From Brevibacillus laterosporus (GTDB taxonomy: Bacteria; Bacillota; Bacilli; Brevibacillales; Brevibacillaceae): 64,000 nucleotides of DNA. The notes beneath the pieces were generated by a model, which was given only the letters and a program-made list of their open reading frames with translations, was not told where the DNA came from and made no database searches. The stretch covers positions 4,272,001 through 4,336,000 of the forward strand of contig CP033464.1 in assembly GCA_007833815.1 (NCBI GenBank), written 5' to 3'. The position numbers and the translations under genes are program-made. Every line of letters begins with the position of its first letter. Position 1 is the stretch's first letter. Of this stretch, positions 45,892 through 54,756 are shown piece after piece.

Positions 45892-47652
45892 TTATCCAAG
45901 CAACGAAAGGCCATTTTCAATCAAGCCCGCCAACTCATGGTCAGCTTCCCCAATAGCTGTTAATTGGGAGCGTAGTTGCTGACAGTCCACTTCAGGGAAT
46001 TGATGCTGCAACATGATTTCCAGAATTTCTAAACGTAACAGCCAATCGGTCGGGTAAGAAGCATCTAGTTCTTGCAAGATAGCTTGCAAACTCTCTGGTA
46101 ATTCCTCTTCCGCCCCTTCTTCTATCCGTAAATTACGAACAATTTGATACAATTGTTGTTGTCTTTTTTGCTCCTCGGTGTAGATGGGACGACGAGTTTG
46201 TGTTTCTGATGGTTGATGAGTACCCGATTGAAATTTCTCGCGATCAGCTGCTCCTGCATAAACAGAGACAATCTCAGCTCCTACTGCCATATCATAGATA
46301 CCCCATTCAGCTTGGAACAAAACACGCTCCTGATAACGCACGGTGCATTCATCAAATCCAATTAACACCACTTTATTCTCTATACGATCAATATATGAAA
46401 CACGCCCTACAACTTCGACTCCTGAAGTAAAACATACCACCGTTTTACTACCTATCACTAAACCATATGCTTCGAGCTCTTCATCGGTCCAATTTTCTAA
46501 TGGTTTCTCTACCCCTTTTATTTTACCAATAGGAGAAGAAAATCCATGGCTATGGTAGGATTTATCATGCCCAACAAGCTCGGTATTCTGATGCGCAAGG
46601 GCAGTTGGTCCCTCTGTTGCTAAGTAAATCGCTTCACCCTGCTCATCTGAAATGATATGGTGCAAGGTCCCGCTTACCTGTAGACCGGAGCTGTATACGC
46701 TAGTAGTGGTCTGACCACTTTTAACCGCCTTATGCAAACTTTCCGTGCCTCCAATATGCAAGGCCATTCTCTCCTTCATTTCCAAAACAGCTTCAATTAA
46801 CTGATCAAAATCACGACAAACAAAGAGTTGCGGCTGAGGTTTGGTGATATCAAAATCTGTCTCAATGCAAGCATCAAGTGAAAACGGGATTTTTTTGACC
46901 TCATCTGTTAAGCAGCTCATGCTCTCCCCAACAGAGGACAATAATCCAGCTCCATAGATTTGCGGATTATGAACCTCGCCAATCAAACCATATTCGACTG
47001 TCCACCAGTAAAGACGGGATAATTGAGTGGCTTCCGATATTTCGGTGACAGCCGCTGTTTTTTGAGCTAGTTCTTCTTCCGCTGCCAGTACCTGTTCAGC
47101 AGTCGCATTGATATCCTCTTTTACAATAGATAGATAGCGGATTGCTTCATACAATTCATAATCTGCACGTGATGAGATGGCTTTGGAACCAATTGCTCCA
47201 AAGACTTTAAGATATTCACGATATTTCTCGTCTTTAATGATCGGTGAATGTCCCGCCGCTTCATGAATGATATCAGGTGCAGGTGTATAAGCCACGTGAT
47301 CGTAAGTGCGGATGTCGCAAGCAATTGGGAGGATATTATGAGCTTGAAAGTCAAAAAATGCAACTCCTGGTATAAAACCGTCAATGCTGACTGCTCCCCA
47401 TCCAATTTCCGACAGGCACCGATTCATTTCCAAAATATTCGGTATTTTCTCAATGCTGATACCAGATGCTTTTAAGCCTTCTAGGTAAGCGGTATGCGCT
47501 CTTTTTCCTAGAAAATTATAGTTTTGACGCATGACGTATCGCCAAACTGCTTGATCCACTGGTGTATACTTGTCATAGTCTTGGTCGACAACGAATTGCT
47601 TTAAATGTATGGGTATGTTGACCAACGAAAAATTAGACTCGATGTGACTCAT
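45892..47652 (-). CDS. phhA: Phenylalanine 4-monooxygenase with a C-terminal extension
   Basis: This enzyme hydroxylates phenylalanine to tyrosine with oxygen and a pterin, using non-haem iron. The first 270 residues form the aromatic amino acid hydroxylase domain, with GVAFFDFQAHNILPIACDIR, the iron histidines in APDIIHEAAGHSPIIKDEKY and the glutamate in LYWWTVEYGLIGEVHNPQIY. The protein is 586 aa, about twice the usual bacterial length. The extra 310 residues contain a beta-rich region (SGLQVSGTLHHI, SGVEVVGRVSYI) and a helical tail, with no motif that I recognise. The ATG at 47652 has GGGGAGG 10 nt upstream. No pterin dehydratase gene is adjacent. Confidence 0.92.
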   Translation of the reverse strand: MSHIESNFSLVNIPIHLKQFVVDQDYDKYTPVDQAVWRYVMRQNYNFLGKRAHTAYLEGLKASGISIEKIPNILEMNRCLSEIGWGAVSIDGFIPGVAFFDFQAHNILPIACDIRTYDHVAYTPAPDIIHEAAGHSPIIKDEKYREYLKVFGAIGSKAISSRADYELYEAIRYLSIVKEDINATAEQVLAAEEELAQKTAAVTEISEATQLSRLYWWTVEYGLIGEVHNPQIYGAGLLSSVGESMSCLTDEVKKIPFSLDACIETDFDITKPQPQLFVCRDFDQLIEAVLEMKERMALHIGGTESLHKAVKSGQTTTSVYSSGLQVSGTLHHIISDEQGEAIYLATEGPTALAHQNTELVGHDKSYHSHGFSSPIGKIKGVEKPLENWTDEELEAYGLVIGSKTVVCFTSGVEVVGRVSYIDRIENKVVLIGFDECTVRYQERVLFQAEWGIYDMAVGAEIVSVYAGAADREKFQSGTHQPSETQTRRPIYTEEQKRQQQLYQIVRNLRIEEGAEEELPESLQAILQELDASYPTDWLLRLEILEIMLQHQFPEVDCQQLRSQLTAIGEADHELAGLIENGLSLLG

Positions 47653-47938
47653 AACTCTGTACCTCCCCTAGAGAAAATAACGATGTTTTTGGTACAAGTA
47701 AGCGCTATCATTATATGGTTTACTATATCATCTTTTTGAGGGAAATGGTGTAAAAAAGTTTGCCTATCAAAAGCCCAATTATTATTTTACTGTAACGCGT
47801 TGATGCATGTAACAAAAAAGCATTGCTCTTTCCACTTTTAGGAATGTAAACCACATTTAGCAAAAGGGATTATTTATGTTAAGAATCAACTAGTTCATAC
47901 GTCAACTATACTACAATACCTTGTTGATTTTTACGTAA

Positions 47939-48094
47939 AACAATCTCGTTGATGAATATGAGATTGCCATTATGCCCATCTTGCTTGGTTCTGGCATCCC
48001 GCTTTTTGGCAAAGGCTTCCCAGAGCAGAATTTGGAGTTGGTAGACATTACGCGCATGAACCAAATAGCCATGCTACATTACCGTAAAAAGTAA
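47939..48094 (+). pseudogene. C-terminal fragment of a dihydrofolate reductase-family (RibD C-terminal) gene
   Basis: An open stretch of 52 codons after a TAA encodes NLVDEYEIAIMPILLGSGIP, LFGKGFPEQNLELVDI and MNQIAMLHYRKK before its stop. This is the recognisable C-terminal end of YwjB/YyaP-like dihydrofolate-reductase-fold proteins (LIDE..I...P..LG.G..LF). The upstream three quarters are absent, and no start or ribosome site is present. The rest of the 47653-48189 gap, mainly the A+T-rich phhA promoter side, shows nothing else that I recognise. Confidence 0.7.
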
Positions 48095-48097
48095 AAC

Positions 48098-48145
48098 AAC
48101 AAGTAGACCCCCAACCTTAGAAAATGGATTTGGGGTCTACTTGTT
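48098..48145 (-). terminator. Intrinsic terminator after the 308-aa gene
   Basis: AACAAGTAGACCCC (48098-48111) is perfectly complementary to GGGGTCTACTTGTT (48132-48145). On the minus strand GTTTTACTTTTTACG follows. Confidence 0.8.
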
Positions 48146-48189
48146 AATGGGCTTTCAGTAAGCTACCTTCTTGATTTTTTACTCTATTA

Positions 48190-49116
48190 TTATTCCTTGG
48201 ATGAACGCCGATTCTGTTGTTGCTCCAACATGACGTCTACCAACAAATGATCCTGTAATTGATCCATCGGGTCGATCGTCAATAAAGCTGAAACAGCAGC
48301 GAGCGCCGCACGCACGGTCTGATAAGAAAAAAAGGCATCCCGTTCTTCTTCACTGTAACTGGATATATCTGCACTTCGAACAGGGTAAGGAAAATCAGTC
48401 TCAACCCCCGCCCTATCCATTACGACCAGTGCCTGCTTAATGGCTAAAATCGCTGCGCTAACACTTAAACGATATTCCTTACGCAGATCATCCCACACCT
48501 CAAAAGCAGTTCGCTCTGTATGCTCACCATTTAAACGCGACATCATGCCACGTTTCCTTCCCTCCTGCAACAGCCAGTCCACCAAAATGTCTGGATGAGG
48601 GGGAAAAGAGTAGTATTGCAATCTCATCTCTAACTCTGTCGGAAAATTACGGGCAAACCTAGCATCTTCCAGCTTCATTTCATATCGTCTGGACTGATGA
48701 TTCGGTACCATGACGTATACCATCCCATCACGAATGGCTGTGATTTGAAGCTTCGTCCTAGCTGGAATTCGAGCTTGTGGTGCTTTTTCTCGGCGATAAT
48801 TACCTGGAATTAGTTGCTCACCAAATAAATGGTATTCTAAGGGAGCATCAATCCATGGTATTGGTTCTCTTACTTGGATTTGATACGTACCGCTAAATGT
48901 TATCCATTCGCTTGGTCGATGCTGATACCGAACCAATATCTGATGTTGCTCACATTCTGGCGCCACTTCTTCTTTCTCTGTATGTACAGGATGGAGGCGA
49001 TCATGTTGCAACATGAATCCAACTTCTATGTTTAAACGCTCCAGTAATTCGCGTCTGGAAACAAGCTCATAGCCGATGCGATAAATGCTTTTTTTCAAAA
49101 TGACGTACACCTCCAT
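48190..49116 (-). CDS. Protein of unknown function, 308 aa
   Basis: I do not recognise the family. The protein is soluble, without a signal peptide or membrane helix. The first 170 residues are predicted to be beta-rich, with several aromatic and Arg/Gln-rich strands (for example RYQHRPSEWITFSGTYQIQV and TKLQITAIRDGMVYVMVPN). The last 130 are helical and end in a Gln- and Arg-rich tail. GGAGG falls inside codons 2-3 of the ATG-initiated frame, so the real start may be the TTG at 49098; the ATG at 49116 has AAGGAA 11 nt upstream. It lies downstream of the thiamine operon but is separated from it by a terminator. Confidence 0.65.
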   Translation of the reverse strand: MEVYVILKKSIYRIGYELVSRRELLERLNIEVGFMLQHDRLHPVHTEKEEVAPECEQHQILVRYQHRPSEWITFSGTYQIQVREPIPWIDAPLEYHLFGEQLIPGNYRREKAPQARIPARTKLQITAIRDGMVYVMVPNHQSRRYEMKLEDARFARNFPTELEMRLQYYSFPPHPDILVDWLLQEGRKRGMMSRLNGEHTERTAFEVWDDLRKEYRLSVSAAILAIKQALVVMDRAGVETDFPYPVRSADISSYSEEERDAFFSYQTVRAALAAVSALLTIDPMDQLQDHLLVDVMLEQQQNRRSSKE

Positions 49117-49160
49117 AATTACTTATGTTCCTTAAAAAATCCATGTTGAACAGACTAGAA

Positions 49161-49183
49161 AAAGCGCCATGGACAGGCGCTTT
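49161..49183 (-). terminator. Intrinsic terminator after thiY
   Basis: AAAGCGCC (49161-49168) is perfectly complementary to GGCGCTTT (49176-49183). On the minus strand TTTTTCTAG follows. It marks the end of the thiamine operon. Confidence 0.88.
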
Positions 49184-49205
49184 CTCCTTCATTTTTTATT
49201 ATACA

Positions 49206-50255
49206 TCATTTTGCAACAGGAAGAATCTCCTCTGCTGGGAAAGCCTCGGGAATCAGCTTCTTAGTTGCCATCCAATCAATAACCTGTTGCCATTGAGCTT
49301 TATCCTGGCTACCAAATGGTTTGTCTTTTGCATCCATCAATGGGAGTAGGACGTCAAGACTTTTTTGTTCGATCTCTTTATCTAAAGGAAATTCTTTGGC
49401 TTCCTGTTGTAAAAGTCCTTCTAATGCTTCTTTTGGATGAGAAATAACGTAGGCCTGCCCTTTTTGCATAGCTTGCTGGAATCGATCCAATGCCTCTCGC
49501 TTTTGTACTACAGTCTGGTCACTTGTAACAAGCACCAACTCATAATAACGGGGCACGGCATAGTCAGTCAATCGAAAAAGACGAACAGGGACATTATTTT
49601 TTTCTAAGATCAATTGCTCATGATTGATATATCCACCAATGGTAGCATCCATTTGCTTTGTTGAAAGAACTGGTATTAGTTGAAAACCAATATCGATAAA
49701 ACGAATACTTGAAGGCTCTCCTCCATCGGTTTTGACCATATGTTTAACAATTTCAATGTCGAGTGGAAGAGCAGGATACCCTACGTTTTTACCAGTCAAA
49801 TCCTTAGGGGATTGAACAGGACTATCTGCTCGCACCATTACTACATTCAACGGTTCGCGAACGATGGCAGCTAGCGATTTAATAGGTAAACCTTCCGCCT
49901 TCGCTTGAATTACCTGTGTTTGGTAGCTAATCGCCAAGTCTACTTGATCAGTAGCTGCAAGCTTCAACGGATCATTGGCATCCGACGGCATTTTTAGCTC
50001 CACTTGCAGGTTGGCATCGCGAAAATATCCCTGTGATTCTGCTGCATATAAGAAGCTGTGAACAGCATTAGGATACCAATCTAAGGCGATTGTGAGCTTC
50101 TCTGGTGTTTTAGCTCCAGATGTGGAGGTATGTTCCTTTCCTTTTACGGAGGTAACATTAGAGGCGCACCCTGAAACTAACATACTAATGCTAGCAAGGA
50201 AGATTAGTATCACATTTTTTACAGCTTTTCTTTTATGTACAATTGATTTGTTCAA
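49206..50255 (-). CDS. thiY: Pyrimidine-precursor ABC transporter substrate-binding lipoprotein ThiY
   Basis: ThiY binds formylaminopyrimidine and related thiamine precursors outside the cell. The 349-aa protein has a lipoprotein signal with lipobox LVSGC near residue 30 and an NMT1/THI5-like domain: ALDWYPNAVHSFLYAAESQG, VDLAISYQTQVIQAKAEGLP, LTGKNVGYPALPLDIEIVKH and MDATIGGYINHEQLI. The start is TTG at 50255, with GGGAG 8 nt upstream. It is last in the riboswitch-controlled operon, next to thiX. The ATPase subunit ThiZ is not in the window. Confidence 0.92.
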   Translation of the reverse strand: MNKSIVHKRKAVKNVILIFLASISMLVSGCASNVTSVKGKEHTSTSGAKTPEKLTIALDWYPNAVHSFLYAAESQGYFRDANLQVELKMPSDANDPLKLAATDQVDLAISYQTQVIQAKAEGLPIKSLAAIVREPLNVVMVRADSPVQSPKDLTGKNVGYPALPLDIEIVKHMVKTDGGEPSSIRFIDIGFQLIPVLSTKQMDATIGGYINHEQLILEKNNVPVRLFRLTDYAVPRYYELVLVTSDQTVVQKREALDRFQQAMQKGQAYVISHPKEALEGLLQQEAKEFPLDKEIEQKSLDVLLPLMDAKDKPFGSQDKAQWQQVIDWMATKKLIPEAFPAEEILPVAK

Positions 50256-50294
50256 TTCATTTGCTCCCTTATTAGATGGTTCATGCTCAAACGC

Positions 50295-51110
50295 TTACTG
50301 CCTCGGCTCTTTTCCATAAAGGTTGTAGATAAGAAAGCGTTTCTCTAGCATATTCATGGTCCAAAACAATCCAAGACCCAACAAACATAATAAAAAGACG
50401 GAAGCAAACAGAACAGGCGCCTGAAAATTACCTGACGCCCGTCTGCCAAAATAACCGAGACCTGCACTTGCACCAAGCCACTCACCTACCGTGGCCCCTG
50501 ATACGCTGAATGTTGCTGCAACCTTAACTCCACTAAAGAAGGACGGCAAAGCGCTCGGCACTTCCAACTTACAAAAGATTTGCCAACGATTAGCCCCAAT
50601 CATGCGAAAATACGTAAGCCGTTCGGAGTCTGTAACGAGTAATCCATCATAAGTACTTACTACAATAGGGAAAAAAGTGAACAGTACAGCAATTGCCACT
50701 TTCCCTGGTAACTCATAGCCAAACCACATCATGAAAACGGGCGAGAGTGCTAAAATGGGAATCGTTTGCGAAATGATGACATGAGGGTACATGATCTTTT
50801 TAATCGTCCTGTTAAGATGCATACATATGGCAAGTCCTGTACCTACGAACATAGAGATTGCTAAGCCCAATAACGCTTCTTGTAACGTAATCCACAGATG
50901 TGTAGTCAACAACTGACTGCGTACGTCCCAGAAAGCAATAGCAATAACAGAGGGTGGCGGTAAAATAAATGTAGGTACCTCAAGTAAGCGACAACCAGCT
51001 TCCCACATCAGTAGTAAACTGCATGCTGACACTAAAAACCACCCTACGTCCCTTTTTTTGCGCCACACCTTTTGTAATTTTTGACTGCTTGGCTCTTTGA
51101 TTAAGGCCAT
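50295..51110 (-). CDS. thiX: Thiamine-precursor ABC transporter permease ThiX
   Basis: This is a 271-aa membrane protein with six predicted helices and the typical permease motif for the ATPase (EWLGASAGLGYFGRRASGNF region). It shows LWITLQEALLGLAISMFVG and ALSPVFMMWFGYELPGKVAI, which are characteristic of the SsuC/TauC/ThiX group. I chose the ATG at 51110, which overlaps the tenA stop; the frame continues 16 codons upstream to an ATG without a ribosome site. Overlap with tenA suggests translational coupling. With ThiY it would import pyrimidine salvage products for TenA. Confidence 0.9.
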   Translation of the reverse strand: MALIKEPSSQKLQKVWRKKRDVGWFLVSACSLLLMWEAGCRLLEVPTFILPPPSVIAIAFWDVRSQLLTTHLWITLQEALLGLAISMFVGTGLAICMHLNRTIKKIMYPHVIISQTIPILALSPVFMMWFGYELPGKVAIAVLFTFFPIVVSTYDGLLVTDSERLTYFRMIGANRWQIFCKLEVPSALPSFFSGVKVAATFSVSGATVGEWLGASAGLGYFGRRASGNFQAPVLFASVFLLCLLGLGLFWTMNMLEKRFLIYNLYGKEPRQ

Positions 51111-51790
51111 ACTTGTTCCAAGTAAGCCATGTCCCAAAACAGATACTCCATTTTGCATGTGGCTATAAAATGTTGTTTCATTCGGGCACGTTCCTGTTCG
51201 TTACTGTCACGGGCAATCTCATCAAGTACACCTTTGACCCAATTCGTCGAGCTAGCAAATTCATCCGAGCTATACATCCGCACCCACTCTCCATACTGCG
51301 GATGATTGGTCACCCCTGGTTTTTGCACCAATCTTTTTCCGATTTCTTGGTAACTCCACATGCACGGAAGCAAGGCGCTCACTCCTTCTCCCAAACTCCC
51401 TTGATGAGCTACCTGTAGCATATAACTTGTATAGGCAAGCATGACAAATGAAGGTTCAGCCGTTTCTAATTCATTGTGAGAAATCCCTAAACGTTGAGCA
51501 TATTCGCGATGCAATGACATTTCTTCCTGTAAAGTTGAGGTCATTATCTGAGCAAATCTACCGCTCCAGTCCAAACGAGTCGCCTTGATGCTTGCGATGG
51601 CAAACAGTTTCGCGTATTCCTGCAAAAAGAGATAGTCCTGCTTCATGTAGTGGATAAACGCAGAGACTGGTAGGTTTCCATTAGCAATGCCAGTAATGAA
51701 AGGATGAACATGCGTTTTTTCCCAAATCGGCTTTGCTTCTGCGTATAAAAGCTCGGTAAAAGTAGATATTTCCATTGCTTGCGTATTCAT
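51101..51790 (-). CDS. tenA: Aminopyrimidine aminohydrolase / thiaminase II TenA
   Basis: TenA hydrolyses aminopyrimidine breakdown products of thiamine to the hydroxymethylpyrimidine precursor. The 229-aa helical protein has HPFITGIANGNLPVSAFIHY, MKQDYLFLQEYAKLFAIAS, SLGEGVSALLPCMWSYQEIG with the catalytic cysteine, and YSSDEFASSTNWVKGVLDEI. The ATG at 51790 has AGGAGG about 10 nt upstream. It is between thiE and thiX, and the transporter pair next to it fits import of its substrate. Confidence 0.94.
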   Translation of the reverse strand: MNTQAMEISTFTELLYAEAKPIWEKTHVHPFITGIANGNLPVSAFIHYMKQDYLFLQEYAKLFAIASIKATRLDWSGRFAQIMTSTLQEEMSLHREYAQRLGISHNELETAEPSFVMLAYTSYMLQVAHQGSLGEGVSALLPCMWSYQEIGKRLVQKPGVTNHPQYGEWVRMYSSDEFASSTNWVKGVLDEIARDSNEQERARMKQHFIATCKMEYLFWDMAYLEQVWP

Positions 51791-51821
51791 CTGTTTACAG
51801 CCTCCTATTATTCGGATTTAT

Positions 51822-52502
51822 TTATAAACGAGACTTTTTATGAAAATGATACATGAATTCCTGTACCGCTTTTTTCGTATCAGGTGCCTGCGTAATGGCC
51901 GAAATGACAGCGACAGCATCTGCCCCACTTTTTCGCAAGCAACCGACATGTTCTGGTCCAATTCCGCCAATAGCTACAATCGGATAGCCACCCACGAATT
52001 TTCGAATCGTTGTAAGTCCACTTGGTCCGATCGGGCCTCCAGCATCTGCTTTGCTTTTGGACGCATACATGGGACCTACACCCAGATAATCGGCTCCATA
52101 CGTGATAGCGATATGAGCCTCCTCTAGATTACCGGCTGAGATACCAATGATCATTTCAGGAGGAACCAATTGTTTTACCTGAGCAAACGGCATATCCTCG
52201 TGCCCAACATGCACTCCATCCGCTCGAATCTGGCAGGCCAATGTAACATCGTCATTAATTAGAAAAATGGCGTCGTATGTATGACACAGCGTTTTCATAC
52301 GGATTGCAATTTTCTTTCTTTGAATTGGATCACTAATGGAACCAAGTCCCTTTTCACGCCACTGTACACATCCGACTCCTGTTTGGAGAGCATCTGACAC
52401 TATACGGAACATGTTTTCAACGGAGTTCCCACAATCCTGACTACCAATCACCAAATAAATGCTCCATTTTTGAGATAAGGTAGCTATACGAGCTAACTTC
52501 AT
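51822..52502 (-). CDS. thiE: Thiamine phosphate synthase
   Basis: ThiE joins the pyrimidine diphosphate and thiazole phosphate to form thiamine phosphate. The 226-aa barrel has [73 protein letters not shown] and [20 protein letters not shown]. Together these include the pyrophosphate- and Mg-binding residues of true ThiE. The start overlaps the thiG stop (ATGA). It differs from the second ThiE-like gene at 53502, which lacks several of these residues, so this copy is the likely synthase. Confidence 0.93.
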   Translation of the reverse strand: MKLARIATLSQKWSIYLVIGSQDCGNSVENMFRIVSDALQTGVGCVQWREKGLGSISDPIQRKKIAIRMKTLCHTYDAIFLINDDVTLACQIRADGVHVGHEDMPFAQVKQLVPPEMIIGISAGNLEEAHIAITYGADYLGVGPMYASKSKADAGGPIGPSGLTTIRKFVGGYPIVAIGGIGPEHVGCLRKSGADAVAVISAITQAPDTKKAVQEFMYHFHKKSRL

Positions 52503-53275
52503 GTCAACATGCCTTCTTTCGGACTGCTGGCAGAAGCATAGCGTCTACGGGGAATGCGACCTGCTAAAAAGCCTTTTCGTCCAGCCTGAATCCCTAGCTT
52601 CATCGCTTCTGCCATTAATACAGGGTCGTCTGCTAACGCTACTGCTGTATTTAATAACACGCCAGCTGCTCCCAGTTCCATCGCTTGCGCCGCATCTGTC
52701 GGCGAACCAATTCCAGCATCCACAATGATGGGAACCGTCGCCTCTTCGATCATGATGCTGAGATGTAGCGGATTAAGAATTCCTTGCCCAGAACCGATCG
52801 GTGATGCACCAGGCATTACGGCATGAACACCTACTTCTTGTAATTTTCGAGCAAGAATTGGGTCATCATTCGTGTAGGTTAGCACTGTGAAGCCTTCCTC
52901 TACCAACAAAGCAGATGCTCGCAACGTTTCTATCGGGTCTGGTAACAAAGTCTTCTGGTCTGCAATTACCTCTACTTTAATCATGTCACATAAACCACTA
53001 GCTTTAGCTAAGCGGGCAATGCGTACTGCCTCCTCCGCTGTCGTTGCTCCCGCTGTATTGGGAAGCAGTGTATAAGCGGAAAGATCTAGCGATTCTAATA
53101 AAGTAGGCTCATTCACTTTTTCCAAATTCAATCGACGAACCGCAAAAGTGATAATTTGTGCTTCTGAGATCGTTACAGCTGCTCGCTGGATTTCTAAATC
53201 ACTACATTTACCGGTACCAATTAGAAAACGTGAAGTAAACTCATAATGTCCAATACGTAAAGTCGTGTCTTTCAT
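52499..53275 (-). CDS. thiG: Thiazole synthase
   Basis: ThiG builds the thiazole phosphate ring from deoxyxylulose phosphate, dehydroglycine and sulfur carried by ThiS. The 258-aa protein has [57 protein letters not shown], the Schiff-base lysine in [18 protein letters not shown] and [21 protein letters not shown] chose the ATG at 53275, with GGAGGAGG 8 nt upstream; the frame is open a further 28 codons, overlapping thiS. The glycine oxidase (thiO) and adenylyltransferase (thiF) genes usual in Bacillus are not in this operon. Confidence 0.95.
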   Translation of the reverse strand: MKDTTLRIGHYEFTSRFLIGTGKCSDLEIQRAAVTISEAQIITFAVRRLNLEKVNEPTLLESLDLSAYTLLPNTAGATTAEEAVRIARLAKASGLCDMIKVEVIADQKTLLPDPIETLRASALLVEEGFTVLTYTNDDPILARKLQEVGVHAVMPGASPIGSGQGILNPLHLSIMIEEATVPIIVDAGIGSPTDAAQAMELGAAGVLLNTAVALADDPVLMAEAMKLGIQAGRKGFLAGRIPRRRYASASSPKEGMLT

Positions 53276-53279
53276 CGCT

Positions 53280-53495
53280 TTATCCTCCTCCAACAAAATG
53301 AACAATTTCAATACGATCACCATCCATGATTGGTGTATGTGCGTAGCTAGCACGATCAAGGATTATCTCGTTGTGTTCCACCACTACGATTCTTTGCTCC
53401 AACCCATAGTGGGTAAGTATTTGTTCCACAGTCACGTTTTCTTCTAAATTAGTTATTTTTCCATTAATTTGAATCCGCACTGTTTTAACTTGCAA
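53280..53495 (-). CDS. thiS: Sulfur carrier protein ThiS
   Basis: This is a 71-aa ubiquitin-like protein whose C-terminal Gly-Gly (FVGGG at the end) is adenylated and thiocarboxylated to donate sulfur to ThiG. It has the usual [20 protein letters not shown] opening and [14 protein letters not shown] end. The start is TTG at 53495, with GAGGTG about 9 nt upstream, and it follows tenI by 6 nt. The three terminal glycines, rather than two, are a small departure from most relatives. Confidence 0.9.
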   Translation of the reverse strand: MQVKTVRIQINGKITNLEENVTVEQILTHYGLEQRIVVVEHNEIILDRASYAHTPIMDGDRIEIVHFVGGG

Positions 53496-53501
53496 AGGTG
53501 G

Positions 53502-54224
53502 TCACCTCACTTTGTTTCGTGTTGGTTTTTCACTGTCTTTTAAAAAAAACGAATCATCTAGCTGTTCACGGTAGGCTTTCATCATGTTTTGTGGCTCTGT
53601 TGTCTGCATGATGCCCGACATAACAGCGATGCCATCTGCTCCAGCCCCCATCACTTCCTGTACATGATTAGGATTAATACCGCCTATCCCGATTAATGAT
53701 ATGCAAGAAGGTAGCAATGCTCGCATACGTGTTACAAAAGGAAGACCACGGGCTTCGACACCTGGCTTGCATTCTGTTGGATAGATGTGTCCTACCAGCA
53801 CAAAGGTAGGAAAACGGCTCTGTAAGGAGTCATTCCCTACTAAAGAATCTTGATGGAGAGAGGTTTGCACCATTTCTGGTTGTACAGCCAAACATTCTTG
53901 TTCGTTATGAACGGAACAACCAAGCAATTGGTGGGCAGGCAAGATTCGACTTGCAGAGCTGGTCCGCATGCTCTGATGTCCTAACTGTACACCTCCACAA
54001 TGGTACGCAACTGCCAAATCCACGCGATCATTCACGATGATTCGCTCCCTTGGAAACACATCTGATAAGTGGATGATCCATTCCTCTATTTCACGTGCTG
54101 AGCGCTCTTTTTCCCTAATGTGTAAATAATCAACACCTGCCTGCTCAGCCATCTGAACAATGGACAACGTTTCTCGCAACGTTTGACGACCTGTAGTAAT
54201 GAGATGAAGCGAGCGTGCTCGCAA
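53502..54224 (-). CDS. tenI: Thiazole tautomerase-like protein TenI
   Basis: TenI is a ThiE-like barrel that aromatises the thiazole product of ThiG. The 240-aa protein has AGVDYLHIREKERSAREIEE, RIIVNDRVDLAVAYHCGGVQ, GCSVHNEQECLAV, FVLVGHIYPTECKPGVEARG and IGIGGINPNHVQEVMGAGAD. The start is TTG at 54224, with GAGGGGAG 8 nt upstream. It is first in the operon, and its context with thiS-thiG favours TenI over a second ThiE. A 40-residue insert (about residues 110-135, with a Ser/Gln-rich stretch) and a charged C-terminal tail are unusual. Confidence 0.85.
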   Translation of the reverse strand: MRARSLHLITTGRQTLRETLSIVQMAEQAGVDYLHIREKERSAREIEEWIIHLSDVFPRERIIVNDRVDLAVAYHCGGVQLGHQSMRTSSASRILPAHQLLGCSVHNEQECLAVQPEMVQTSLHQDSLVGNDSLQSRFPTFVLVGHIYPTECKPGVEARGLPFVTRMRALLPSCISLIGIGGINPNHVQEVMGAGADGIAVMSGIMQTTEPQNMMKAYREQLDDSFFLKDSEKPTRNKVR

Positions 54225-54326
54225 AAGTTCAACTCCCCTCGCAATAAATAAAAGTACCTCTGTTCAGAAAACAAAGCTTTCATTTGCCCATCCTACCTAG
54301 GAATTTACAGGTCTAGACGTCAAAAA

Positions 54327-54372
54327 AGCCTCCACTTCCTTTTCGGATGGTTCCGAATAGACAGCGGAGGCT
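54327..54372 (-). terminator. Second intrinsic terminator in the thiamine operon leader
   Basis: AGCCTCC (54327-54333) pairs with GGAGGCT (54366-54372), with an inner CGGA/TCCG stem. On the minus strand TTTTTT follows. It lies between the riboswitch and tenI. Confidence 0.75.
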
Positions 54373-54475
54373 AAGGCTAACTAGCTGTTTAGAAAGCAAG
54401 TAAAGGAACCTGCTTACTACTTTTGTCGATACATGCTATACAATCTGCTACAGCTTGTTTTTCTCACAAAAAGAA

Positions 54476-54498
54476 AAACCACCCGTAGCGGATGGTTT
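54476..54498 (-). terminator. First intrinsic terminator downstream of the TPP riboswitch
   Basis: AAACCACCCG (54476-54485) pairs with CGGATGGTTT (54489-54498) with one G-U pair. On the minus strand TTTTTCTTTTTG follows. It is probably the expression platform of the riboswitch. Confidence 0.8.
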
Positions 54499-54539
54499 CG
54501 TATGCATCTATAGAACAAAGCTACTTTCTTCTCTGTTCT

Positions 54540-54640
54540 TGCGCCCTCTTCCTCCGCTGGTATTAACCAGATCAGGTTCAACGGTCAGTAACGCATATCG
54601 TTACAATCTCAGCCGACAGCTCGGCCCCCGCTCGGTACAA
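54540..54640 (-). promoter_or_regulatory. TPP riboswitch (THI element)
   Basis: On the minus strand the conserved TPP-sensing core is present: GGGGGCC near the 5' side, GGCTGAGA, then CCGTTGAACCTGATCTGG and TTAATACCAGCGGAGGAA. It lies about 320 nt upstream of tenI, and a terminator follows within 45 nt, so TPP binding is expected to stop transcription of the thiamine operon. The exact ends are approximate. Confidence 0.95.
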
Positions 54641-54756
54641 AGTTATAAAGTTTTGAATTCGCTCTTACAGTACCACGTCACTACTTATTTGTAAACAGGT
54701 TGATCTTCTTTACGAAAAATCAGCACCCTTTGCCCACATGGTGTCATCGATCCACA

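Noticed and set aside
53276..53359. Longer start for thiG
   Set aside because: It would overlap thiS heavily and lacks a ribosome site; the ATG at 53275 has GGAGGAGG.
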